Assembly (NCBI GenBank): GCA_964593455.1
Contig: CAZQHK010000017.1
Location: forward strand, 1-64,000
Direction: 5' to 3'
Origin: CAZQHK01 sp964593455
GTDB lineage: Bacteria > Muiribacteriota > CAYSPT01
Length of the DNA: 64,000 bases
Shown: positions 16,397 to 25,847 of the stretch, piece after piece
How the letters are laid out: each line of letters starts with the position of its first letter
Numbering within the stretch: the first letter of the stretch is position 1
Made by a program: the position numbers and the translations under genes
The notes under the pieces: generated by a model
Databases searched by the model: none
What the model was told of the DNA's origin: nothing
What the model saw: the letters and a program-made list of their open reading frames with translations, nothing else

Positions 16397-17388
16397 TAAA
16401 GGCGTACGATCATCCCGCCGTAAGTGAGTCCTGCCCCGAATCCGATCATACTCAGTACATGTCCTTGTTGTATGGTCCCGTTCCTGACCGACTCGTCCAG
16501 CAGTAGCGGTACGGAGGCTGAGGATGTGTTCCCGTACCATTCCAGGTTGTGGAGCAATTTTTCTTTCGGAACTTTCAGACGCTTTCTGGCCGAGTCCAGT
16601 ATCCGGAAGTTGGCTTGATGAAGCAGAAAAAAATCGATGTCATCCTTGGTAAGCCCGGCATCCTGGATGTTCTTTTCAGCGACTTTCGGCGCCACGCGCG
16701 TCGCGAACCGGAATACTTCGTTGCCGTTCATCTGGATGTAATGCTCTCTGGCGGCCAGAGTTTCGGGACTGGCCGGTTTCCTGGATCCGCCCGCCGGCAC
16801 GATGAGTTCTTTGTTTTTGGCGCCGATAGCGGACATGGAATATGACTGGATTCCTCGCCCATCTCCCACCGGTCCGAGCAAAACGGCACCGGCTCCGTCA
16901 CCAAAGAGAATGCAGGTTCCCCTGTCTGTCCAATCGAGTACTTTCGAGAGCGTATCGGCGCCGATTACCAGCACGTAGGGACCGATTCCCGCTTTCATGA
17001 GTGAGGCGCCTACTACGGTTGCGTAGATGAACCCCGTGCAGGCGGCCGATACATCCAGAGCGCTGGCATTATCCGCTCCCAAAGCGGCTTGAACGAGACA
17101 GGCGGTGTTAGGAAAGATGTGGTCGGGAGTGCAGGTGCCGACAACGATGGCTCCGATGTCAAGCGGATTCATACCGGTGGTCTCCAGGACACGTTTTCCC
17201 GCCCGGACGGCCAGATCGCTCGTGGATATATCGTCTCCAGCTACTCTTCGTTCTCGTATTCCGGTTCGGGCGACGATCCACTCGTCCGACGTTTCCACCA
17301 TCTTCTCTATATCTTTGTTGGTAACCGCTTTTTCCGGAAGAGCGGAGCCTGTACCGATAATACCGATACCTGAAAGTTCACAACCCAA
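16396..17388 (-). CDS. fabH: Beta-ketoacyl-ACP synthase III
   Basis: This 330-residue enzyme starts fatty acid synthesis by condensing acetyl-CoA with malonyl-ACP. It shows ISIGTGSALPE-like IGIIGTGSALPEKAVTNKDI, TSDEWIVARTGIRER, the active-site Cys in ALDVSAACTGFIYA, the His in FLLHQANFRILD and the Asn in EWYGNTSSASVP. SIGFGAGLTYGGMIV closes the protein (MIGFGAGLTYGG here). All three catalytic residues are in place and the length is normal. The rest of the fab cluster is not in this window. Confidence 0.95.
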   Translation of the reverse strand: MGCELSGIGIIGTGSALPEKAVTNKDIEKMVETSDEWIVARTGIRERRVAGDDISTSDLAVRAGKRVLETTGMNPLDIGAIVVGTCTPDHIFPNTACLVQAALGADNASALDVSAACTGFIYATVVGASLMKAGIGPYVLVIGADTLSKVLDWTDRGTCILFGDGAGAVLLGPVGDGRGIQSYSMSAIGAKNKELIVPAGGSRKPASPETLAAREHYIQMNGNEVFRFATRVAPKVAEKNIQDAGLTKDDIDFFLLHQANFRILDSARKRLKVPKEKLLHNLEWYGNTSSASVPLLLDESVRNGTIQQGHVLSMIGFGAGLTYGGMIVRL

Positions 17389-17506
17389 TGAAGATACCTC
17401 CTAGTTTTTAACTGATCCTAAATTTTATCAGCACCCGGGGCATAAAACAATAGACGATTATGTAAAGCATGTACTAAAAACTGGCAGATATTTAGTTACT
17501 TCAAAA

Positions 17507-19609
17507 CTATTTTTCGATGTACTGTCTGAGAGTGGTTTCGTCTTCTTTCCGAAACGTGTTGTTTACGGATTTAATCAACGAGAAGTAGAGGGAAAAACTC
17601 GTCTCCGTTATCCAATTGGTTAACTCTTCTTCAAGGCGGTTTCCGGGCGGTGGCGGTCCCGGGAAGAGGACTATGGCCGGGCAGGATGTGTTGATAAGCG
17701 CGTAATTCGATGAGTTCCTGTGGTGATCGTTGATGCTCTGCTCATCGGGAAAGTGCCGTTTGAGATACGTTTTTGAGAACCTGATGCCACCGGTACTGCG
17801 GGGGTAGTGGAAACAGTATGGTTCATCACGGTCGAGACCGGCCGTGATCCCGGCGCCAAGCCGCTTGTCCATGGAGGCGACTATCTCGATAAACCAATTC
17901 GCCTGGAAAACATTTGACTCCCGGGCTTTCTTCAAATACGGTGTTTCCACCATTGCTTTGGAGACCACCTGGACCCGGGCACCTGAACGTGACAGGAGTT
18001 TCTCGAGGTGGAGGATGATCTTCCGGTTGATATACGAAAAGAAGAATGATCTCTCCTTGCGTGCGGACAGGGTTATTCTGGCTTCTATGAGTTCCCGGCA
18101 CAACGGAATCATGGTCACCGCAGCAGTGCCAGGACGCTGTGCCAGGACGGGAACGTAGCCCGGTTTCTTAAATATGATCGGTTGGTATTTTCGGGCGAAT
18201 AGTGAGTAATGGCCGCTGCGGCCGGTAGTGAACGTGGAAGATTTGCTGCCGTTTGAAACCGTGACATCTGAAAGAGGAGTGCCGTCTGCCTCCGTCACGA
18301 TTCCCTGGACGATTGTCCTGGAGTCTGAATAGGATGGTGCTGCTGTGATAAAAACCGTGGTTTCAAATCTACGGGGGAGCGTTGACAGAAGAAAGGGTAT
18401 GGCTGTTTTCCGGCCGGGCGGCAGGTGCGATACATCCACCACGGCTTCGATTTGACCGTTACGGGTAGAGGAATCAACTGCCCGAAGTGGAACGTCTGAG
18501 GTGACTGTAACGGGCGTATCATCAGTTACCGGTACACCGCGGACGTCACGGATAGTGAAGCGGATGAGCAGGAATTGCTGGCCGGTGACGATAGACGAGG
18601 AGTAGCTGGCGGCCTCGATGGAGTGGGGAGAATAGTCTACCGTGAAAGGCCGGTAGTATTCTTTCGAGTAGTTTCCGTGACGGTTGCCGACCTGGACGGT
18701 CACCGTATGGGCACCGTTTGGCAAAGGAGGAAGAGCTACTCTGAGAACCGTTCCCGACAGGGTTGCTCCGGGAGATATATCGTGGCCGTCAATCGATGCG
18801 TGTATCCGCTCGCGGTTAATCTCCGCTCCGCTTACGGTAAACGATAGACGGCCCGGTGAGTACTTGAAAAGGTTCGTTCCCGGCAGGAGGCCGGAGCTAA
18901 TTTTGGGTATCCCTTTATCGAAGTACGTTCTCAAACCGGTGAAATATCCAAGGGCTTCCCGGAACTTGAACGATAAGGATTTGATTTCATCCTGGTGCTC
19001 TTTAAGATGAATAAAACAGGGTTCTCCCAGGATGGCGGGAACGGGGTTGTTTCTCAATACATAATAGTTGGCGGGCAAGGTGACTGAAGGAAGTCCCAGG
19101 TGTTTTCCCACAGCGCCGGCGATGAGGTCGGCCGGTTTTTGGGCCTCATGGGGTTTCAGCATGTAATAGTAGATCTCCGTCCGGTCCTTCACATTCTGCC
19201 TGAAGGTGGCGTTGTGATGGAGAGACAGAAAAATATCACAGTCACTGTCCCGGGAAATTTCGGTCCGCTTCCGAAGAGTAACATCGGTAGCGTTATCGGT
19301 CCTGGTGAGAAAGACGCTGGCTCCGTATCTCTGAAGCATCAGCCGTAAGATCATGGTCACATCCAGGTTTAGTTCCTTTTCGGTCACTCCGCCGGGACTG
19401 ATGGCGCCGGAATCGGTCCCGCCGTGGCCCGGGTCGAGCATGATTCTCCTGCCGTTTAGGGAAGAAATCGATCTGATATAGGAACTGAAACCGTTTTCAG
19501 CGGCCCATACGGCGCCCGCCGGCACGAGTCCGGTAAAAACAAAAAACAGCCACAGCACCGGCAGGCAGCGGCACAAAGTGATCGGCAATAGATTTCTAAA
19601 TAGTTTCAT
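17507..19609 (-). CDS. N-acetylmuramoyl-L-alanine amidase with Ig-like, carboxypeptidase-regulatory and second amidase-like domain
   Basis: This 700-residue exported protein begins with a signal segment (LPVLWLFFVFTGLVPAGAVWA). Residues 54-225 are a zinc amidase of the Amidase_3 type, with His62 in DPGHGG, Glu77 in TEKELNL, SLHHNA and the late ILGEPCF. Ig-like stretches follow, then a regulatory-like domain (VQGIVTEADGTPLSDVTVSN). The C-terminal 180 residues (ILHLEKLLSRSGARVQVVS to ALINTSCPAIVLFPG) look like a degenerate second amidase fold that lacks the DPGHGG start. It should cut the amide bond between MurNAc and the stem peptide during cell separation or envelope remodelling. Confidence 0.8.
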   Translation of the reverse strand: MKLFRNLLPITLCRCLPVLWLFFVFTGLVPAGAVWAAENGFSSYIRSISSLNGRRIMLDPGHGGTDSGAISPGGVTEKELNLDVTMILRLMLQRYGASVFLTRTDNATDVTLRKRTEISRDSDCDIFLSLHHNATFRQNVKDRTEIYYYMLKPHEAQKPADLIAGAVGKHLGLPSVTLPANYYVLRNNPVPAILGEPCFIHLKEHQDEIKSLSFKFREALGYFTGLRTYFDKGIPKISSGLLPGTNLFKYSPGRLSFTVSGAEINRERIHASIDGHDISPGATLSGTVLRVALPPLPNGAHTVTVQVGNRHGNYSKEYYRPFTVDYSPHSIEAASYSSSIVTGQQFLLIRFTIRDVRGVPVTDDTPVTVTSDVPLRAVDSSTRNGQIEAVVDVSHLPPGRKTAIPFLLSTLPRRFETTVFITAAPSYSDSRTIVQGIVTEADGTPLSDVTVSNGSKSSTFTTGRSGHYSLFARKYQPIIFKKPGYVPVLAQRPGTAAVTMIPLCRELIEARITLSARKERSFFFSYINRKIILHLEKLLSRSGARVQVVSKAMVETPYLKKARESNVFQANWFIEIVASMDKRLGAGITAGLDRDEPYCFHYPRSTGGIRFSKTYLKRHFPDEQSINDHHRNSSNYALINTSCPAIVLFPGPPPPGNRLEEELTNWITETSFSLYFSLIKSVNNTFRKEDETTLRQYIEK

Positions 19610-19661
19610 AATTCTAGCCGCCAGTTTATCACATCTCTATCTCCTATCTCTCACAGAAAAC

Positions 19662-19690
19662 TTGATTTTATTGCTTCATTTCGGTATGGT
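19662..19690 (+). promoter_or_regulatory. Candidate sigma-70-type promoter
   Basis: TTGATT (19662-19667) and TATGGT (19685-19690) are spaced by 17 bases. The predicted start near 19697 gives a leader of about 48 bases before ATG 19745, which is preceded by AAAGGAG at 19728-19734. Confidence 0.45.
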
Positions 19691-19744
19691 ATACCCCTGG
19701 AGCAATAACGGTAATAATTCTCAATCGAAAGGAGTTTGATATAG

Positions 19745-20152
19745 ATGAGGATGTTCATACATTGTTTGGTGATTGCAGCAATTCTTTCTATCGGGCTGCC
19801 GGCAGTGTGGGCGCAGGATGTATCGGCCGCTCAGACCGATGAGCAGGCGCAGCAGGAGCAGTTGAAGAAGCAGATGGATATTCTGAGGAACAATGTGGCC
19901 GCCTTGCAGGGAAAACAGGCCAGGGTTGCGGTATTACGGCAGTTGCTGGAGGAAGAGTTGAGTGATCTCAGGCAGATGCAGGCGGTATTTTGCGACCAGT
20001 ACAATCTCAACCCCGACAAGTTCAGGGCCGGCCTGTACCGCTTCAATGAAGAACTGAATCGGTTCGAGGAGATGCAACTGGCGCCCGACGGCACGATGGT
20101 GCCGGTTACCGAGCAGAAGGATGAGTCGGCAACGGAAGATAGCGAAGAATAG
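19745..20152 (+). CDS. Small secreted coiled-coil protein, unknown function
   Basis: This 135-residue protein has a cleavable signal peptide (VIAAILSIGLPAVWAQ, cleavage probably after VWA). The mature part is rich in Gln, Glu and Leu with heptads from residue 33 to 82, one Cys in AVFCDQYN, and an acidic tail (EQKDESATEDSEE). It is similar in build to small periplasmic coiled-coil proteins. I recognise no family. The 3' end overlaps the convergent protease gene by 47 bases. Confidence 0.65.
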   Translation: MRMFIHCLVIAAILSIGLPAVWAQDVSAAQTDEQAQQEQLKKQMDILRNNVAALQGKQARVAVLRQLLEEELSDLRQMQAVFCDQYNLNPDKFRAGLYRFNEELNRFEEMQLAPDGTMVPVTEQKDESATEDSEE

Positions 20153-23100
20153 AACAGAGCAGCATCTTCAACATCGATCTGGTAATCAGCCGGGCTTCTT
20201 CGCTACCGCCGATGAGCGCTGCCAGCGGGGGACTGAGCTGGTAATAGGTATTCATGGCCAGACGTCCTACGGGAAAGGGCTGAAGATATCGGTCGCGCAG
20301 ACCACGGAACGCAGTTACATCGTCTGCTCCGGGACCACCGAAAGCCGCGGTGGCGATGAAGCAGCCTCCTCCTCCCCCGGAAGATGAATCGGTACCGGCT
20401 GGGGGGGCGGGTTCCGGGCCGGGAGTGCCGGTTGAGAAAATGGAGAAATGGGTCACCCTGGCCTCCACATAGTTTTCGTTGGGAAACACCATGGTAAATG
20501 GTTCTTTTTTCCAGCGTGGTGTGTTCCCGGTTTCGTCATACCAGTAAACAAGCAGTGATGTCTCCGCTATATCGGTATCGTCAACCAGTCCGTCGTTGTC
20601 GCTGTCGCTGTAAGGAAACGTCAGCGTAATGCTGCGGGAGAAATCGGTCTGTCCCGATTCCAGTTCAAACTCCCTGTAAAGCCCGGCCGGCAGGATATTT
20701 TCCGTCTCGATAGATGGGATCTGACGGGGCAGATCGCTCTCCTGGACGCTGACTATGATCACTGATTCTTCAATAAGCAGCCCTGCTGGAATCCGCACTT
20801 CCGATCCGTCTGACAGTATAAGCTCACCCGCATTGTCCGGGTCCATCAGTTCCCGGCGGATGAGATGGCCGCTCACATCCAGCGACTCGCTGCTGTCCGG
20901 AGTAGTGTGATCGATAGTGATTTCCACCGGTTCGGATACTCGGGTGACACTGCCGCTGTCCACCGCCGCGGCTCGTATCTCGTACGTTCCTTCATCCACC
21001 AGGGAGGTGTCCCAGGTGGCGGTGTACCGGGTAGTTTCTTCCGCGGCTCCGAGAGGTAACCAGGGTCCTGCCGCGGCTCGGTATTCAAAGGTTACCGTTT
21101 GGGTCTGGTCGAGTGAGCTCGTCAGGGCAGCCAGGGTAACCGCCGAGCCTGATACGGCTCTATCATCTACCGGATAGAGCATCCAGACCGTCAGCGAGGC
21201 CGGTGACCACACGGTCGCCTCGGCCGATGCCGTGGCCGTTAGACCGTCATTGTCGATGACGGTAACCCGTATCGGAAAGAGGCCCGGGTTGTGATATTCG
21301 GTAGAAGCTGAAACAGTTCCGTTCGTAATCCCGTCAGCCGTGTAATACTTTTCGTACACGCCGTCGCCGTCGAAGTCCCAACGGACTTCCGCTACGGAAC
21401 CGTCGGTATCGCTGACCGTAGCTGATATGGTAACAGTGAGGGGCAGTTCTCCCGAAAACGAGTCGTCCGCTAGGACAATTTCAGGCGACTGAACGCTCTC
21501 GTTTTCCAGGACAGTCACCTCGATGTCATCCACTGTTGTGGTGCCGTCGTCGCCGGTTGCCGTGAGCCTGACCTGGTAGGTTCCCACGCTTCCATAGGTC
21601 GTGCTGACCGGATCTGTGGTGGCGGACACCGTGTCGAAGGTTTTGTCGCCGTCGAAATCCCATTCAAATCGGTTGATCCCAGTGTCGAATTCGTCTGTTT
21701 GGACCGAGAACGAGACGGTCAGGGGAAGCGGTCCCCGGGGAGGATCCGGTTGGCTGAGAATGGTTATGTCGGGGTATTGATCCGGGTATTCCACTGTTAC
21801 CGTTGTTTCGGCTGTGCCGGTCGAACCGCCGTTGTCGGTAACCCGGAGAGTCGGTTGGTAGATACCCGGTGTCCGGTAGGTATACGTGAGGTTCACGCTC
21901 TGCTGTTCGCTCCGGTCATACACGCCGTCTCCCTCGAAATCCCACTCGAAGACACTGATTCCGCCGTCGGAGTCACTGCCGCTGCCGGTGAGTGTCACCT
22001 GGAGAGGTGCGGTTCCGCCAATCGGCGAAACGGTGATGGAGGCCATGGGAATCTGGTTGGGTACGACCTCGATGATAAGTGACTCAGAGGCGGTAAGGCC
22101 ATCATTGTCGGTCACCCTGAACCGGGCGGTGTATTCTCCTGCTGCCGTGAACGTGAAATCGGTAATCCCGCTTTCGGTTGATTCCCAGTCATACGTCCCG
22201 TTTCCGTCGAAATCCCACTCGTATGTGATGAGATATCCGTCCTCGTCGCTGCCGGTTCCGTTAAACGATACTTTGAGCGGAGCAATCCCGGACAGTGGTG
22301 TTGCCGCCACCGCGGCTTCAGGTTCGGCCAATCCGCTTCCCTGCACGGTAAAACTGTACGGGTTTTCATCGCCGTCGTTGTTGGCCAAGGCCAGGGTCGC
22401 CTGCCTGGTGCCGGCGCCGGTTGGAGTGAAACGGACCTGAAACGAGGTGCTGTTGGTCGGAGCGACGGTTTGTGCCGGCTCTGTTGCAATATCGAACTCA
22501 CTGTAGTTCTGCCCGGAAACCGTTACTGCCGGGCTGCCTGTCAGGAGAAGATCTCCATTCCCGCTGTTTAACACCGTGTAGGAGAAGAGCCCTGATGGTT
22601 CGCCGACGATAACTTCACCGAAATCAGTGCTGTCTGCGTCTTCCGGGCTGGTGTCGCCGCTGGCAATTGAACGGCCGTTCCCCTGAATATTGATCTCCGG
22701 GATACCGTAAAGCTCAACCGTTATCTCTCCCCCGGCATCGCCCGAGCGGCTGGCGGCCGAAATTACCGTACTACCTGGAGAAGATGCTGCCTTGAGTATG
22801 AAGGATATTCTGCCCGAGGCGCTGGCTACCTCTATCTGGGCGGCGAAGCTGCCGCCTGAGACCGGACTGATCGATCCCGGGCCGGTGGTTATCAAGACAT
22901 CAAACAATTCCCCGTCGGAAACGGAATTACCGTTGGTGTTCAGGACGAGGTCCGAGGTGATTACCGCTTCGCTTTGACCGTCGGCGGACAGGCTCTGCGG
23001 TTCGGCAGAAAGGATTATCGTGCCGGTGGGTGTGACCGGTGGAGGCTGAAGATCTTCGTCCATGGTCTCCATGACCGCCAGGGTGTCGAGTTTGCCGTAA

Positions 23101-24950
23101 CCCCAGGTATTGTTGGGAACGGTTTCTCCCACAAAGCTATCCTGCCGAGCCTGGCCGGTAAGGTATTGTTCCGCCTCAGCAGGGGAAAGATCGGATTTTG
23201 CTTCCAGCATCAAAGCCACGGTTCCGGACACGTGTGGTGCCGACATGCTGGTTCCCGTCAAGAGGACATGAACTCCGTCGGGAGTGGTCCGGCTGCGGGT
23301 GGCTCCATAATTTTCGGATAGAGCGGAGGCGATAAAGGTTCCCGGTGCTGCGATTTCCGGTTTAGGGCCGGTCAGGTCTTCTCTCCTGGAAGGCCCCCGG
23401 CTGGAGGTGTTGGAGATCTCGTTTGCTAATTCCCAATGCGTCCTGGTCGTTCCGTCCAGATCGCTCCAACTGTTCTTCGATACATAGTTGGCCACGGCGA
23501 TGGCCTGTGCGGCTGTTGCTGGGAGACCCACGCTTTTAAGTCCGTTTCCGCTGTACTCCGCGCCGTCATCCGAAGAATCGAAATGACCGCTCTCGATCCA
23601 GGCGTCGAAATCACCGGACCCCCTGGCGTGCAATGTAAACTGAAGAGCGCTTTCGTTGATCGAGCTCAAAGTCCCTTTGGCCGCGTCGAATACCACGTGC
23701 CGCGCACCGTTGAGCGGATTTTCCGTTTCGGTGGCGTTGAGCTGCATGGTGCCAGAGGAGAACAGTCCCATTGGAATTTTTTTCGATACCGTGTCGCCGG
23801 GAACGACCCAGCCGGTGTCAGCCAGCTCGTTTCCCAGGAGGTCTAAGGCCTGGACTCTAAAATCAATCTCTGCGGGAGGATCGTACCAGATATCTACGTA
23901 ACCGTGGGTAACGCTGTATGAAAAGGTGAACGGGGTGGCCCGGCTCGTCTCGGAGACGGAGTAGCCTAGATGAAACAGTTCGTCGCCTTCGTTACCGGCC
24001 GAAGCCACCACGATAATACCCTTACCCGACACGTCGTCGATGTGCTGGCAGAACGTGGCGGTGCCGTCGTGCGGACCGTCGTGGGTTCCCAGGCTGAGAT
24101 TGATCACACACGGTCGGCCGTGCTCATTCGCTTTTCCCACTATGTACGAGACACCCGACATGACGTCGTCGATGCCGAAATCGGTCTTGACCAAGATCAG
24201 GTCGGCTTCCGGTGCTAAACCGGTGACCCCCCCGGCGGCCCGGCCTCCCGAAGCGGCAATACCCGAGACGTGAGTGCCGTGCCCGTCGGTGTCCTTTTCG
24301 AAGACAATGTTCTCTCCCTCAAGCGCGCGGTTGATGGTCTCCCGGTCATACTCGGTTCCCGTGGTGAAGGTGCCTCCGGGAGCCGGTCCCCGGGAATCGG
24401 TCTGGTCCCATATGTACAAAAAACGGGATGTGCCGGCGGCAGTGACGAAATCATCGTGCCGCCAGTCGATTCCCGTGTCTACCACCCCGATGATGACGCC
24501 TTTTCCGGTATAGGCGCGGGTGAGTGAAGATGAAGGAGCGGGCAGGTGGACGTCGTCTGCTCCCGTCTCGGCCAGGCTGACGTCCAGCGTCGGTTTCAGT
24601 TTTGAGGGGTACGATAGATAACGAATGGCCGGCAGTGAAGACAGTTCTATAATAAGTTTGGCCGGCAGCCGGATAACGGCGGTGCTATCCGACAGGATCG
24701 TGAGATCGGCTTCGTTCTCGCGGGCCCAATCTCGCAGGCCCCCGGCCTCGTCGGGATCGAGAGATACAAGCGCTGTCACCGCCGTCGCACCCGTCAGGGA
24801 TTTACTATGCAGATCTCCCGTGGTGACGGTGTCCTGTCTTTCTATCACGTACCGAAGCCGCGGAGAGATCGGCAGTTGCTCACCGTCCGCACCGGCAGCT
24901 CCGGGATAGAGCAGGGAGCCCAGCAGGATGGCGATGAGAATTGTCGTCAC
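20106..24950 (-). CDS. Large secreted S8 subtilisin-like protease with PKD repeats and CFI-box C-terminus
   Basis: This protein of about 1614 residues has a signal segment and an S8 domain with Asp158 (VVDTGID), His224 (DGHGTHVSG) and Ser568 (GTSMSAPH). A 200-residue insert lies between His and Ser. Then come an ASPM/HYDIN-like stretch (SYTVLNSGNGDLLL), four PKD domains each with a YEWDFDG-type motif, Ig-like and ZU5-like parts, a Ser/Gly linker, and a C-terminal CFIATAAFGG block followed by a hydrophobic end. That block is the CFI-box C-terminal domain. The GTG at 24950 has no ribosome site and gives an uncharged signal start. The frame is open further upstream to an ATC at 24989 that has AAGGAGAG at ideal distance and a basic n-region. 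Confidence 0.85.
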   Translation of the reverse strand: MTTILIAILLGSLLYPGAAGADGEQLPISPRLRYVIERQDTVTTGDLHSKSLTGATAVTALVSLDPDEAGGLRDWARENEADLTILSDSTAVIRLPAKLIIELSSLPAIRYLSYPSKLKPTLDVSLAETGADDVHLPAPSSSLTRAYTGKGVIIGVVDTGIDWRHDDFVTAAGTSRFLYIWDQTDSRGPAPGGTFTTGTEYDRETINRALEGENIVFEKDTDGHGTHVSGIAASGGRAAGGVTGLAPEADLILVKTDFGIDDVMSGVSYIVGKANEHGRPCVINLSLGTHDGPHDGTATFCQHIDDVSGKGIIVVASAGNEGDELFHLGYSVSETSRATPFTFSYSVTHGYVDIWYDPPAEIDFRVQALDLLGNELADTGWVVPGDTVSKKIPMGLFSSGTMQLNATETENPLNGARHVVFDAAKGTLSSINESALQFTLHARGSGDFDAWIESGHFDSSDDGAEYSGNGLKSVGLPATAAQAIAVANYVSKNSWSDLDGTTRTHWELANEISNTSSRGPSRREDLTGPKPEIAAPGTFIASALSENYGATRSRTTPDGVHVLLTGTSMSAPHVSGTVALMLEAKSDLSPAEAEQYLTGQARQDSFVGETVPNNTWGYGKLDTLAVMETMDEDLQPPPVTPTGTIILSAEPQSLSADGQSEAVITSDLVLNTNGNSVSDGELFDVLITTGPGSISPVSGGSFAAQIEVASASGRISFILKAASSPGSTVISAASRSGDAGGEITVELYGIPEINIQGNGRSIASGDTSPEDADSTDFGEVIVGEPSGLFSYTVLNSGNGDLLLTGSPAVTVSGQNYSEFDIATEPAQTVAPTNSTSFQVRFTPTGAGTRQATLALANNDGDENPYSFTVQGSGLAEPEAAVAATPLSGIAPLKVSFNGTGSDEDGYLITYEWDFDGNGTYDWESTESGITDFTFTAAGEYTARFRVTDNDGLTASESLIIEVVPNQIPMASITVSPIGGTAPLQVTLTGSGSDSDGGISVFEWDFEGDGVYDRSEQQSVNLTYTYRTPGIYQPTLRVTDNGGSTGTAETTVTVEYPDQYPDITILSQPDPPRGPLPLTVSFSVQTDEFDTGINRFEWDFDGDKTFDTVSATTDPVSTTYGSVGTYQVRLTATGDDGTTTVDDIEVTVLENESVQSPEIVLADDSFSGELPLTVTISATVSDTDGSVAEVRWDFDGDGVYEKYYTADGITNGTVSASTEYHNPGLFPIRVTVIDNDGLTATASAEATVWSPASLTVWMLYPVDDRAVSGSAVTLAALTSSLDQTQTVTFEYRAAAGPWLPLGAAEETTRYTATWDTSLVDEGTYEIRAAAVDSGSVTRVSEPVEITIDHTTPDSSESLDVSGHLIRRELMDPDNAGELILSDGSEVRIPAGLLIEESVIIVSVQESDLPRQIPSIETENILPAGLYREFELESGQTDFSRSITLTFPYSDSDNDGLVDDTDIAETSLLVYWYDETGNTPRWKKEPFTMVFPNENYVEARVTHFSIFSTGTPGPEPAPPAGTDSSSGGGGGCFIATAAFGGPGADDVTAFRGLRDRYLQPFPVGRLAMNTYYQLSPPLAALIGGSEEARLITRSMLKMLLCSILRYLPLPTHPSAR

Positions 24951-25174
24951 GTGAAAAACGGTTGGCCTGCGACTGGAACGGATACCGATAGTTCTCTCTC
25001 CTTCGTTAGCCCGGAAACTTCCGTATTATTTCTTCTGAACCCGTTAAATGTGGCACTTACTGTGTTTACCAGGCTGCATACAGTAGTACAATTCCCGGAC
25101 ATAGTCTGTCAATAACGGCGATTGCCACTTGACTTCAAAAACAAAATTACACACACTGGTTATTGTAGAAGTGC

Positions 25175-25189
25175 TTGTGAAATATGCGG
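25175..25189 (+). repeat. Solitary half of a hairpin element
   Basis: TTGTGAAATATGCGG here matches the right arm of the inverted repeat at 31824-31873 over 15 bases. No left arm is visible nearby. It lies in the 300-base gap between the protease and the MutY-like gene, which otherwise holds nothing I can identify. Confidence 0.35.
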
Positions 25190-25298
25190 ACCAGGAATCT
25201 GTCGGAGTATTTCGTTTAGCGGCTTTAATCATCGAACAAACTAAGGAATAGTGTTGATTATTATTCCTCCGACGGACTCTTGGGGAAAGGTGCCGGAG

Positions 25299-25787
25299 AT
25301 GAATGATTATACGCTGCCTGCTGACCTGAAAGGCGTCCGTGACCGCTATGCGGCCCAGGGCTTTGATTCGGACACGGTCGCCCTATTCCAAAAAATGATC
25401 TACCGGCATTATCAAAATCACGGCCGGGATTTGCCCTGGCGAAACACAGGAAACCCCTACCATGTTCTGGTGTCGGAGATCATGCTCCAGCATACCCAGG
25501 TAAAACGAGTGATCACCAAATTCGGCGAGTTTATCGGGACGTTCCCCGATTTTTCATCATTGTCACGTTCCTCGCTCGAGCAGGTGCTGGCGGTATGGCA
25601 GGGGCTGGGTTACAACCGCCAGATACGGGGAATGATCCTCAAGACTTTGTTGACGCATCCCGGTTTGACGGAGCGGAAATTGGTGACTCACCTGGAAAAG
25701 GACCGTGACGTGGTGCGCGGTAACCTGGAAGCGCTGCGGAATGAAGGGCTCATCACGAAACGGAGTACGAGGTACGCAATCTCCTAA
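25299..25787 (+). pseudogene. MutY-like adenine glycosylase with internal deletion
   Basis: Residues 25-110 match the N-terminal half of A/G-specific adenine glycosylases: LPWRNTGNPYHVLVSEIMLQ, HTQVKRVITKFGEFIGTFPD, and VWQGLGYNR. The next part should hold the helix-hairpin-helix, the catalytic Asp and the FeS cysteines. Instead the protein passes into IRGMILKTLLTHPGLTERKL and a winged-helix end (LEALRNEGLITKRSTRYAIS), which fits the C-terminal domain found in some MutY-like proteins. The product is therefore about 160 residues with no catalytic core. I chose ATG 25299 because GGGGAAAGGTG precedes it; a GTG at 25251 is also in frame. It may be a dead gene or a small regulator made by deletion. 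Confidence 0.6.
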
Positions 25788-25789
25788 AT

Positions 25790-25830
25790 CTCCAACCTCA
25801 CTTTCCACACTTCTTGCTTGAGGTGTGGAA
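25790..25830. repeat. Dispersed 3'-end repeat, copy 1, with small hairpin
   Basis: CCAACCTCACTTTCCACACT and the next bases TCTTGCTTGAGG closely match 61682-61714, where CCAACCTTACTTTCCACGCT and TCTTACTTCAAT occur. Here TTCCACAC (25803-25810) also pairs with GTGTGGAA (25823-25830). Both copies follow a stop codon by a few bases, so they may act in transcript ends. Confidence 0.5.
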
Positions 25831-25847
25831 TCTCAATCTCTTAAAAG

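Noticed and set aside
20873..24909. Many long frames on the + strand opposite the giant protease gene.
   Set aside because: They are shadows of the protease coding frame; none has a ribosome site or a family motif.
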